From an uncultured Lachnotalea sp. (GTDB lineage: Bacteria > Bacillota > Clostridia > Lachnospirales > Lachnospiraceae): DNA of 44,332 nt. The stretch is taken from positions 1 through 44,332 of the forward strand of contig CAMSZT010000028.1 in NCBI GenBank assembly GCA_947066815.1, read 5' to 3'. Position 1 is the first letter of the stretch. Each line of letters starts with the position of its first letter. Positions 18,159 through 25,858 of the stretch are shown piece by piece. The notes under the pieces were generated by a model. The model was not told the DNA's origin, made no database searches, and was given only the letters and a program-made list of their open reading frames with translations. The position numbers and the translations under genes are program-made.

Positions 18159-18713
18159 ATGTTAAAAACAGAAAAAAAAGAAGAGCGGGCAATGTATGCA
18201 AAAAAGGATACCTACACCTACGAGGAGGTGCGCCCCCTCATCGAGGCGGCCATCGAGGACCGGGCCAGATATCTGGGATTCTTTTATAAAGTAATGCCGA
18301 AGGACCTTTTTGATAAATATGCCAAGAAAGCCCTCTATGCCTACGGTGAATACAAGGCTCTGGGTCTTGGGTTCGGAAAGGGCAACGAGGGGAATCCTGA
18401 GGGGCTGGCGGATTTCCTGGTGGGAGCCAACGGAGTCGCCAATACGCTGGCGGTGGGCAATCAGGTCCTTGAGAGGGACGAGGAGAGCGTGACGGTGCGC
18501 ATGGAGGGCAAGTGTGCCCTGGTGCAGGGATGGGAGAAAATGGGATTTTCCCCGGAAGAGGTTTCTTATCTCTGTGACATCGCCAGCTACGGCGATTACG
18601 GCCATGCCAACGCGCTGGATCTCCAGGGAACCTGGATTTGCACCAGTGCACAGCCCGGCTGTGATTATTGTGATTTCAAGGTTGAGAAGCTGAAGGAAAA
18701 GACCGTCGTATAA
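18159..18713 (+). CDS. L-2-amino-thiazoline-4-carboxylate hydrolase-family protein
   Basis: A 184-residue protein matching the ATC-hydrolase family (PF14196) in pattern: the central CALVQGWEKMG, LCDIASYGDYGHAN and the C-terminal GCDYCDFKVEK with its conserved cysteine. A founding enzyme of the family opens the thiazoline ring on the way to L-cysteine, but most homologues are untested and the label is often only structural. The ATG at 18159 stands 6 bases after AGGAGG; an ATG at 18153 abuts that site. Its place between an aldo/keto reductase and a LacI regulator suggests it acts on the operon's substrate, or a nitrogen- or sulphur-bearing form of it. That is inference. Confidence 0.75.
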   Translation: MLKTEKKEERAMYAKKDTYTYEEVRPLIEAAIEDRARYLGFFYKVMPKDLFDKYAKKALYAYGEYKALGLGFGKGNEGNPEGLADFLVGANGVANTLAVGNQVLERDEESVTVRMEGKCALVQGWEKMGFSPEEVSYLCDIASYGDYGHANALDLQGTWICTSAQPGCDYCDFKVEKLKEKTVV

Positions 18714-18758
18714 GGTATGTCCCGTTTCCGGGGCATTGTCTGAAGAGGTTTTGTCAAT

Positions 18759-19832
18759 ATGAGGAAAAACGTGGCCAATATCAAGGATGTGGCGGCGGCG
18801 GCCGGCGTCAGCATTTCCACGGTCTCCCGGGTGTTAAACCACTCGGGGAACGTGGATGACGGGCTGCAGGCGAGGGTGAAGCGGGCGGTCCGGGACACGG
18901 GCTACAGTGCCAATCCCCTCGCCAGCAGCTTAAAGAGCGCGAGGCGCAACCAGATCGCCATCGTGATCCCCACCTTAAGGAGAAATTATTACACGGATAT
19001 CATCAAGGGGGTCAGTGAGTTCTTTTATGAGAAGGAGATCATTCCGGTGATCCTGGAGAGCGACGGGGTCTTTGAGAAGGAGCGGGAGCTGATCGCCAGC
19101 CTGGAGAAGCAGTGGGTGGACGGCATCATCCTGATCCCGGGGCAGTATGAGGCGGGGGAGGAATATGAGCGGTATGCCGATTCTTTGAGCGGGCTTACAA
19201 AAAGCGGGACCGGCATTCCGGTGGTCCTCGTGGAGGCGCCCCGGATGAATCCGAAGCTGGATGTGGTGCGGGCGGATCACGAGACGGCCTTCTATGCCAT
19301 GGCGGAACATCTTCTGGAGATCGGCAGGCGCCGGATCGCCTATCTGGGCAATGCCAAGGACGCGCCTCTCTATCCCTTTGCGACGCGGGGGGTGGAACAG
19401 GCTTTTGCGGCTTACGGCCTGACTCTGGAACAAAGATATGTGAAGAACAACAATTATACGGTGCTCGAGGGATACCGTTCCATGAAGGAGCTGCTTGACG
19501 AGGGGCTCTCGGTGGACGGCGTCCTCTGCGTCAACGACCAGGTGGCGGCGGGAGCTTTGAGCGCCTGCCTGGAGCATGGGATCTCGGTGCCTCAGGAGAC
19601 GGCCGTCGTGGGCTTTGAGGGGACGGCTCTCTCGATCGTCACGTCTCCTTCCATCACGACGATGATCGTGCCCCGCTTTGAGATCGGGGAGGCGGCGGCG
19701 AAGCTCCTTCACCAGAGGATGGAGGGGGAGGAAAGCGGGCCGAAGGAGATCCTTCTCAGGGTCCACCTGGCGATCCGGGCTTCCACGATGAATTCGGCCG
19801 GAAAGGCCCTGGACGTGATGTTTTCAGAATGA
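18759..19832 (+). CDS. LacI-family transcriptional regulator
   Basis: DNA-binding sugar-responsive regulator, 357 residues. The N-terminal helix-turn-helix reads NIKDVAAAAGVSISTVSRVLN, followed by the hinge NPLASSLKSA and a periplasmic-binding-like effector domain (IAIVIPTLRRNYYTDIIKG to TSPSITTMIVPRFEIGEAAA). It lies inside the sugar operon, 45 bp after the ATC-hydrolase-family gene. The LacI-type palindrome at 9053-9070, at the operon promoter, is the natural target, which would make the operon substrate-inducible and the regulator autoregulated. A hairpin follows the gene. Confidence 0.93.
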   Translation: MRKNVANIKDVAAAAGVSISTVSRVLNHSGNVDDGLQARVKRAVRDTGYSANPLASSLKSARRNQIAIVIPTLRRNYYTDIIKGVSEFFYEKEIIPVILESDGVFEKERELIASLEKQWVDGIILIPGQYEAGEEYERYADSLSGLTKSGTGIPVVLVEAPRMNPKLDVVRADHETAFYAMAEHLLEIGRRRIAYLGNAKDAPLYPFATRGVEQAFAAYGLTLEQRYVKNNNYTVLEGYRSMKELLDEGLSVDGVLCVNDQVAAGALSACLEHGISVPQETAVVGFEGTALSIVTSPSITTMIVPRFEIGEAAAKLLHQRMEGEESGPKEILLRVHLAIRASTMNSAGKALDVMFSE

Positions 19833-19855
19833 ACAGCTGTGAGGGCGCAGGATGG

Positions 19856-19883
19856 ATTCCCCGTTTGCAGGACGGGGAATTTT
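19856..19883 (+). terminator. hairpin after lacI-type gene, attenuator or partial terminator
   Basis: ATTCCCCGT (19856-19864) pairs perfectly with ACGGGGAAT (19872-19880) around a 7-base loop, followed by only four Ts. It lies 36 bp before the next gene of the same orientation, so it may reduce read-through or stabilise an upstream mRNA end. No separate promoter fits in the remaining gap. Confidence 0.6.
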
Positions 19884-19916
19884 CTGTAAATATAAAAATA
19901 TGAAGGAGGTAGCATC

Positions 19917-21125
19917 ATGGCAACAGACAAGGCGTTGATCCGAAAGACGTTTGACGAAGGGAAGGGCGTGTTCCGCCTGTATCCGACCTTTGTGCCGAGG
20001 CGGTTCGGCAAGGCAGGGCACCGGTTAAAACTCCATCCCGACGATTATTATGCGCTGGGCATCGAGCGGGGCTCCATCAAGGAGCGGTGGTTTTCTTCGA
20101 CCATCGCCGCCAACAACGGCCCCCTGGCGGCTCCCGACGAGGGCATGAGCTATGTGGCGGTCTCACCGGACTCGGACGAGAAATTCACCCTGAAGGAAGC
20201 CATCGACACGCTGGGTGCGGAGATCGTCGGTGAGGAGCTGATGGAGAAATACGGCGGCTGGCCCATGTATTCCAAGTTTTTTGATTTTGAGAATCCCCTG
20301 TTCCACCATGTCCACCTGACCTTCGAGGCGGCGGCCCGGGTCGGGAAGCTGGGAAAGCCGGAATCCTACTATTTCCCCAGACAGTTAAACAATTATTCCG
20401 GGGAATGCAACGCCACTTATTTCGGCTTTGACCCGGACACGGACCCGGAGGACGTGAAGGAGCGGCTGCGCCATTACAACGAAGGGGACACCAGGATCAC
20501 GGAGCTTTCCAGGGCCTACCGGGCGGAGCTTGGGACCGGCTGGTACACGCCGGCGGGGGTCATCCATGCGCCGGCCTCCTGGCTGACCTATGAGCCCCAG
20601 TGGAATTCGGACGTGAATTCCGTCCAGGAGAATGTGGTCTCCGGGGAGATCTATCCCAGGGACATGCTGGTGGAGGAGTGCCCGGAGGACAAGAAGGACG
20701 ACATCGACTATATCTTCGGCCTTCTGGACTGGGAGAAGAACGTGGACCCTCATTATAAGAAGACTTATTTTCGCCCGCCTGTCGTCCATAAAGAGACGGA
20801 GCAGTACGTGGAAAAGTGGGTCTCCTACGCCAACGGCTATGTGTGTGCCAAGGAGCTGACGGTCTATCCCGGCCAGACGGTGACCGTGAAGGATCCGGCG
20901 GCCTACGGCTGTATCTTTGTCCAGGGTCATGGGAGGTTCGGTGTCTTTGACGCGGAGACGGCCACCATGCTCCGGTTCGGGCAGCAGAGCGGCGACGAGT
21001 ATTTCGTCTCGGAGAAGGCGGCGAAGGAGGGCATCGTCATCGAAAACCACAGCAGGTACGAGCCCATTGTGGTCCTGAAACATTTCGGTCCCAACAACCC
21101 GGAGGAGCCGAAGAGCGTGGAGTAG
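19917..21125 (+). CDS. ManA-like cupin isomerase-family protein
   Basis: A 402-residue protein resembling class I mannose-6-phosphate isomerases only in part. The segment LFHHVHLTFEAA and the later GWYTPAGVIHAPASWLTYEPQ look like cupin metal-binding strands (His/Glu ligands). A C-terminal cupin-like barrel contains AYGCIFVQGHGRFGVFDAET. AAGGAGG precedes the ATG. Its start is followed directly by the LyxK-like kinase and UlaE epimerase genes, which suggests an aldose-ketose isomerase supplying the kinase, possibly acting on a free pentose or hexose. The exact reaction is not determined by sequence, and the family is usually annotated only as hypothetical or ManA-like. Confidence 0.7.
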   Translation: MATDKALIRKTFDEGKGVFRLYPTFVPRRFGKAGHRLKLHPDDYYALGIERGSIKERWFSSTIAANNGPLAAPDEGMSYVAVSPDSDEKFTLKEAIDTLGAEIVGEELMEKYGGWPMYSKFFDFENPLFHHVHLTFEAAARVGKLGKPESYYFPRQLNNYSGECNATYFGFDPDTDPEDVKERLRHYNEGDTRITELSRAYRAELGTGWYTPAGVIHAPASWLTYEPQWNSDVNSVQENVVSGEIYPRDMLVEECPEDKKDDIDYIFGLLDWEKNVDPHYKKTYFRPPVVHKETEQYVEKWVSYANGYVCAKELTVYPGQTVTVKDPAAYGCIFVQGHGRFGVFDAETATMLRFGQQSGDEYFVSEKAAKEGIVIENHSRYEPIVVLKHFGPNNPEEPKSVE

Positions 21126-21176
21126 AAAGCCCTGGCTCGGGAACGGACGGGCCGATGGAAAGAATGGAGAATAGCG

Positions 21177-22691
21177 ATGAAATATTTCTTGGGAATCGAT
21201 AACGGGGGAACCTTTGTCAAGGCGGGCCTGGTGGACGAGAACGGAACGTTCGCGGCGGTGGCAAGGGAACCCATTGAGAATCAGACGCCGAAGCCCGGCT
21301 TCACGGAGCGGGACATGGACGCCCTCTGGGAGCAGAATGCGAAGGTGGTGAAGGCAGCGCTTAAGACGGGCGGCATCCGGCCGGAGGACATTGCCGGGGT
21401 CTCCTTTTCCGGCCACGGAAAAGGACTCTACCTGGTGGGGGAGGACGGGCGTCCTTCCTATCCGGGGATCCTCTCCACCGACACCAGGGCCTGGAGCTAT
21501 GTGAAGCAGTGGAAGGAGGACGGCACGGCGAAGAAGGTCTATGAGAAGACCTTCCAGGACATCCTGGCCTGCCAGCCGGTGAGCCTTCTGGCCTGGCTCA
21601 GGGATCATGAGGAGGGCGTGCTGGAGCGGACAAAATATGTCTTTTCGGTCAACGACTACATCCGCTTCTGCCTGACCGGGACGGCCAACGGGGAGTATAC
21701 GAATTTTTCCGGGGCCAACCTGGTGAACCTTCAGACGGCGGCCTATGATCGGGAACTTCTGGAGTATTTCGGGCTGGGCATGGTCTATGACAAGCTGCCG
21801 CCCTTAAAATATTCGGCCGATATCTGCGGTGCGGTGACGGAGGCGGCGGCGGAGAAGACGGGGCTTAAGGCCGGCACTCCGGTCATGGCCGGCATGTTTG
21901 ACGTGGACGCCTGTGGCATCGCCTCCGGTATTTTCGACGAGACGCCCATGTGCATGATCGCAGGCACCTGGAGCATCAACGAGTACATTACGAAGGCCCC
22001 CATCACCAACGGGACGGTTTCTTTAAATTCTATGTTCTGCATCCCCGGCTATTTCCTGATCGAGGAGAGCAGCCCCACCTCCGCGGGAAACATGCAGTGG
22101 TTCATCGACGAGCTTCTGGCGGAGAAGAAGGAGGCCCTTAAGGTGGAGGGGAAGAGCATTTACGACTTTACCAACGAGGCGGTGGCTTCTGTGGAGCCGA
22201 GGGACAGCAACGTGATCTTCCTTCCTTTTTTGAACGGTTCCAACGAGGACGCTCTGGCGAGGGGGAGCTTCGTCGGGCTGACGGATTTCCATGGCAGGGC
22301 CCACATGCTCCGGGCCGTCTATGAGGGGATCGCATTTTCCCACCTGACCCACGTGAAGCGGCTCCTCGCCAACAGGGAGGCGCCGGAGGCCATCCGCCTG
22401 GCAGGCGGGGCCGCCAATTCGGAGGTCTGGGTGCAGATCTTCGCCGACGTGCTCCAGATCCCCATTGAGACGGTGTCCTGCGACGAGCAGGGGATCATGG
22501 GGGCGGCCATGGCGGCCGGGATCGGGGCCGGCGTCTTCGAAAGCTACGAGGCGGCGGCCGGGAAACTGGTGCACGTGTCGAAGAAGGTCCTGCCCCGCCC
22601 CGAGTATGCGGAGGTTTATGAGCGCAAGTACCGGATGTACCGGAAGGTCATCGGCGCCCTGTCCGGCGTGTGGGAGGACCTGAACCAGTAA
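21177..22691 (+). CDS. FGGY-family kinase, L-xylulose kinase (LyxK)-like
   Basis: Cytosolic sugar kinase, 504 residues. The phosphate loop GIDNGGTFVKAGLVD, the catalytic aspartate in LSTDTRAWSYV, and the ATP-domain segments AGMFDVDACGIASG, AGTWSINEY and LAGGAANSEVWVQIFADVLQ are all intact. The NGGTFVKA form is typical of LyxK/YoaC-type kinases rather than XylB. It would make L-xylulose 5-phosphate, the substrate of the UlaE epimerase encoded next. It starts 51 bp after the ManA-like gene, with ATGGAGAA as a weak ribosome site. Confidence 0.88.
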   Translation: MKYFLGIDNGGTFVKAGLVDENGTFAAVAREPIENQTPKPGFTERDMDALWEQNAKVVKAALKTGGIRPEDIAGVSFSGHGKGLYLVGEDGRPSYPGILSTDTRAWSYVKQWKEDGTAKKVYEKTFQDILACQPVSLLAWLRDHEEGVLERTKYVFSVNDYIRFCLTGTANGEYTNFSGANLVNLQTAAYDRELLEYFGLGMVYDKLPPLKYSADICGAVTEAAAEKTGLKAGTPVMAGMFDVDACGIASGIFDETPMCMIAGTWSINEYITKAPITNGTVSLNSMFCIPGYFLIEESSPTSAGNMQWFIDELLAEKKEALKVEGKSIYDFTNEAVASVEPRDSNVIFLPFLNGSNEDALARGSFVGLTDFHGRAHMLRAVYEGIAFSHLTHVKRLLANREAPEAIRLAGGAANSEVWVQIFADVLQIPIETVSCDEQGIMGAAMAAGIGAGVFESYEAAAGKLVHVSKKVLPRPEYAEVYERKYRMYRKVIGALSGVWEDLNQ

Positions 22692-22722
22692 GCCAAGTGA
22701 CAGAATCATAGAGGAGTGTGCG

Positions 22723-23583
22723 ATGTACAGTTTACATAAAACGCCCATGGGCATTTATGAGAAGGCCCTTCCGGGTAGCTTTACCTGGAGGGAGAAGATG
22801 CTGGCGGCGAAGGAGGCCGGGTTCGACTTTATTGAAATCTCCGTGGACGAGTCGGATGAGCGTCTGGCCCGCCTGGACTGGGATCTGGAGATCATAAGAG
22901 AACTCAGAAACCTGATGGATGAGACGGGCATTACCTTTCCCAGCATGTGCCTGAGCGCCCACCGGCGTTTCCCCTTCGGGAGCAAGAACCCGGAGACGAG
23001 GAAGAGGGCCTACGAGGTCATGGAAAAGGGGATCCTTCTTGCCAGGGCGCTGGGGGTGGGCTGCATCCAGCTTGCCACCTACGACGTGTATTACGAGGAT
23101 TCGGACGAGGAGACGAAGGCTCTGTTTTTGCAGGGCATGAAGGATTCCGTGGCCATGGCGGCGAAGGCCGGGGTCATCCTGGCCATGGAGATCATGGACA
23201 CGCCCTTCGTGGGCACCATCCTCCGGGCAGCCCATTATCTGCGGGAGATCCCTTCCCCTTATTTTAAGATCTATCCGGATATGGGAAACCTGACGCAGTT
23301 TTCCGGCGACCCGGAGAGCGAGCTGGAGCTCGGCCTTCCGGAGATCGCGGCCATTCATGTGAAGGAGACGAAGCCGGGAGTCTTCAAGTGCGTGCCCTTC
23401 GGGACGGGGACGGTCCGGTTCGCGGATCTTTTCCGAAAACTCCATGACCTGGGCTATGCCGGGCGGTTCATGGTGGAGATGTGGGCCGACACGAAGCGGA
23501 CCTACACCATGGAGGAAGCCGTGGCGGAAATCCGGGAGGCCAGGGAGTTCGTCCTGGACAAGATGGCGAAGGGCGGATATTGA
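22723..23583 (+). CDS. ulaE: L-ribulose-5-phosphate 3-epimerase
   Basis: UlaE/SgbU interconverts L-xylulose 5-phosphate and L-ribulose 5-phosphate. The N-terminus (HKTPMGIYEKALPG) and SMCLSAHRRFPFGS are very like E. coli UlaE. The four metal ligands of the TIM barrel are visible: Glu in LAMEIMDTP, Asp in IYPDMGN, His in AIHVKETKPGVFK and Glu in FMVEMWAD. Length 286 residues is normal. GAGGAGTG precedes the ATG. It is the last gene of the operon, before a very strong terminator. No AraD-type 4-epimerase is in the window, so completion to D-xylulose 5-phosphate would need a gene elsewhere. Confidence 0.95.
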   Translation: MYSLHKTPMGIYEKALPGSFTWREKMLAAKEAGFDFIEISVDESDERLARLDWDLEIIRELRNLMDETGITFPSMCLSAHRRFPFGSKNPETRKRAYEVMEKGILLARALGVGCIQLATYDVYYEDSDEETKALFLQGMKDSVAMAAKAGVILAMEIMDTPFVGTILRAAHYLREIPSPYFKIYPDMGNLTQFSGDPESELELGLPEIAAIHVKETKPGVFKCVPFGTGTVRFADLFRKLHDLGYAGRFMVEMWADTKRTYTMEEAVAEIREAREFVLDKMAKGGY

Positions 23584-23602
23584 TCCCGCAGACAGTCCGA
23601 AA

Positions 23603-23652
23603 CAGGGGCGGATGTGGCTCGTAGGAGCCATATCTGCCCCTGAAGTTTTTTT
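23603..23652 (+). terminator. strong intrinsic terminator closing the sugar operon
   Basis: An 18-bp stem (23603-23620 with 23625-23642, two G-U pairs) closes on a GTAG tetraloop and is followed by AAG and seven Ts. It is one of the clearest terminators in the window. Confidence 0.92.
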
Positions 23653-23690
23653 ATTCAAAAGAAGTAAGGGCGGAGATCGCAGAAAGCGTC

Positions 23691-23862
23691 TATGTTTCAG
23701 CCGGGGTCTGAAAATTTTGGGAGAAAGCGAAATATGTGTAGACCATATGGGACGGTATCCGGTCATCAACCTGACGCTCAAATCGGCGAAACAGCCGGCC
23801 TTTGAATCGGCATACAGAAAGATGAGGGATGAGATCGCAGAAGAATGGTTTTGGACGGGTTA
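23691..23862 (+). pseudogene. fragment of a PF09820-type AAA-ATPase
   Basis: An open stretch encodes SRGLKILGESEICVDHMG followed by RYPVINLTLKSAKQPAFE, and then an Ala/Arg/Glu-rich helix. This is the recognisable early part of the AAA-ATPase-like/PD-(D/E)XK family common in gut anaerobes. The start (P-loop) and some 450 C-terminal residues of the family are absent, and the frame stops at 23860-23862 just after a junction near 23845. Nothing is likely to be made from it. Base composition is more AT-rich than in the flanking operons. Confidence 0.65.
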
Positions 23863-24027
23863 GATCTATCCAATGAGGATGTCAGGCTGTTTGCAGTTGA
23901 CAGAGACAAAAATGGATATGCGCAGATCAGGAGGATAAAGATTTCACAGGAATTGATCGATGAGGGACAGCCCTTGTCGAGACTTTGGATCAATGGAAGG
24001 CTTGGAGGTGTACCGGATCTCATATGA
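23845..24027 (+). pseudogene. C-terminal remnant of an AAA ATPase, defence-type
   Basis: The frame encodes about 60 residues (LSNEDVRLFAVDRDKNGYAQ, then IRRIKISQELIDEGQPLSRL) that resemble the end of AAA_15/OLD-like ATPases. It ends in the TGA of an ATGA overlap with the next gene, the usual arrangement for an ATPase followed by a TOPRIM/DUF4276 partner. All upstream domains are missing. Assignment is by pattern and context only. Confidence 0.45.
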
Positions 24028-24228
24028 GAAATATAGGAATTATCTGTGAGGGACCAACGGATCATATTATTTTGAAAGAGATCGTAGACAGGATAACAGG
24101 TGAAAACAATTACTACATACTGTTACAGCCGGAACCGGATCTGGCGGGTGAATATGGGAATGGCTGGAAAGGAGTATGGAAATGGTGCGCAGATCATGCG
24201 GCGATCAAAGAAAAATTTATGAAGGGTA
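24024..24228 (+). pseudogene. truncated TOPRIM/DUF4276-like protein
   Basis: The ATG at 24024 overlaps the stop of the previous remnant. The product starts MRNIGIICEGPTDHIILKEI, where the EGPTD motif fits the first metal-binding strand of TOPRIM/DUF4276-type proteins that partner AAA ATPases in putative defence modules. After about 68 residues the sequence switches abruptly, near 24228, to short-chain dehydrogenase sequence in another frame, so the gene is cut off. Confidence 0.55.
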
Positions 24229-24761
24229 TTGAATCAATTCACCGAATTTATGAAGGACGACTGGGACAAGATCGTCTCCGTGAATCTGGAAGGCGTGTTT
24301 CACGGCACTCAGACCGCCGCGAACTATATGAAACAGACCGGCGGAGGGGTGATCCTGAACGCTTCCAGCTTTGCTTCCCTGATCCCTCATGCCAACGGTG
24401 TGATCTACGCGGCGACGAAAGCGGCCGTATCCGGCATGACCAGGAGCACGGCGGCTGCCCTGGCACCTTGGGGGATCCGCGTGGTCGGTTACATCCCCGG
24501 CATGATCCAGACGGAGATCAGCGCTGATTTTATCGATGCCTACCGGGAGAAATTTACAAAAGATATCTCCCTTGGAAGGATCGGGGTCCCGGAGGATCTC
24601 GCCAAACCGATCGTGTTCCTTTCTTCTGAATGCGCGGGATATATTTCCGGATGCGACATTCAGATCAGCGGGGGGGGGGATTCGCGGCGCAGGATTGTTC
24701 CATGAGCTGGCGCATGAAGGCGGGTACGGAAACCTATCGAAAGGAGGGGGAGACGCCATGA
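24229..24761 (+). pseudogene. short-chain dehydrogenase, 5'-truncated and frameshifted at a G10 tract
   Basis: The C-terminal two thirds of an SDR oxidoreductase. WDKIVSVNLEGVFHGTQ, the catalytic Ser in NASSFASL and the YxxxK pair in VIYAATKAA are present, but the N-terminal NAD-binding TGxxxGIG half is missing. A run of ten Gs (24670-24679) shifts the frame so that translation ends at 24705. With nine Gs the product would continue SGGGFAAQDCSMSW and end at TGA 24759-24761, overlapping the next start by ATGA. This restored coupling indicates that nine Gs was the ancestral state. Confidence 0.75.
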
Positions 24762-25534
24762 AAAAGATCCTTGTCTCGGCTTCTCATTTTGACACTCTGT
24801 GCCGGGAAGCGTGGAACTATCTGGAAGAGAATGGCTATGAGATCATTTTTGATTCAAAGAAGGAGTTCCCGGGCTGTACGACGGAAGAACTGCGGACACG
24901 GAACGACCTCGGCGAGATTGTCGGAGCCCTGATCGGGCTTGACGATTATCACGATGAGGAAAAATTCAGATTGCTGCCGGGCCTCAGGGTCATCGCGAAA
25001 TTTGGCGTCGGAGTTGACAATATCGATCTTGGCCTGTGCACGAAGTACGGGATAAAAGCCGTCAATGCGCCCGGACAGAATTCCAACGCGGTTGCGGAGC
25101 TTACCATAGGCATGATCGTCGATCTCCTCCGCCAGGTCACGTTTCTCCACAAGGCCATGACGGAAGGCAGGTGGCCTCGTCTGATCGGAAGTGAGATCAA
25201 AGGGAAGACGGTGGGCCTTCTTGGTTTCGGCGCGATCGCGAGACTGGTCGCAAAGATGCTGACAGGGTTTGACTGTCAGGTCACTGCTTATGACCTGTAT
25301 CCGGATGCGGAAGCGGCGAGGGAGCTTGGCGTTACGCTTACGACCTGGGAGGAGGTGGTCACGGCCAGCGATATCGTCAGTATCCACATCCCGGCGACTG
25401 CTGAGACTTATCATATGTTTAATGGGGAGACGATCGTTTCCATGAAAGACGGAGCCTGCCTCATCAACTGCGCGAGGGGAGCGCTGATCGATCTGGACGC
25501 GCTGGCCGATGCCCTGCTTTCCGGAAATCCGGTC
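24758..25534 (+). pseudogene. D-isomer 2-hydroxyacid dehydrogenase, 3'-truncated
   Basis: NAD-dependent hydroxyacid dehydrogenase of the phosphoglycerate dehydrogenase type. Visible are FGVGVDNIDLGLCTKYGI, NAVAELTIGMIVDLLR with the first catalytic region, the NAD loop LLGFGAIARLVAKML, and INCARGALIDLDALADALLSG. Homology stops at about residue 258, before the conserved LDVxxxEP segment and the catalytic His, so about 55 residues are lost. The frame runs on with unrelated sequence to 25594. AAAGGAGGGGG precedes the ATG. With the SDR before it, it forms a piece of about 1.3 kb cut from another catabolic operon and truncated at both ends. Confidence 0.8.
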
Positions 25535-25650
25535 TGTCTGCACCTGTGCGGTGGAAATATTTTATTCTGTCTTCGTCAGGAAACAGCCATTTGAAGCAGA
25601 CGGATGGAAACCTTCAAACGTACAGGTGTTTTTTACTATATATAGGAAGA

Positions 25651-25690
25651 AACGGAGACCGATATACAGAATATGGGGCTCCGTTTTTTT
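25651..25690 (+). terminator. intrinsic terminator before the surface locus
   Basis: AACGGAG (25651-25657) pairs with CTCCGTT (25679-25685) with a long inner loop that can pair further, followed by a run of Ts to 25690. It isolates the surface-protein locus from the scar upstream. The rest of 25535-25726 holds no gene I can support. Confidence 0.65.
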
Positions 25691-25726
25691 GGCTGCGAAA
25701 ACCTGAAATCTGTTCCTTCTGTTCGA

Positions 25727-25755
25727 TTGACAAACGTTCCCTCAGATAGTACAAT
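25727..25755 (+). promoter_or_regulatory. consensus promoter of the M60 peptidase gene
   Basis: TTGACA (25727-25732), a 17-bp spacer, then TACAAT (25750-25755). Predicted start is near 25762, giving a leader of about 97 bases. No obvious operator is seen. Confidence 0.8.
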
Positions 25756-25858
25756 TTACATACTCACTTGTTTTTGAGGGGATTGTTTTACTAAATTTTA
25801 CCGGCTCTGTGACGGATTTTCATCTGTGCCGGAAGAATAAAACAGGAGGATGGAAGGT

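Noticed and set aside
23845-24228. Intact two-gene defence system (ATPase plus TOPRIM/DUF4276)
   Set aside because: Only the last ~60 residues of the first protein and the first ~68 of the second remain, so no function can be expected.
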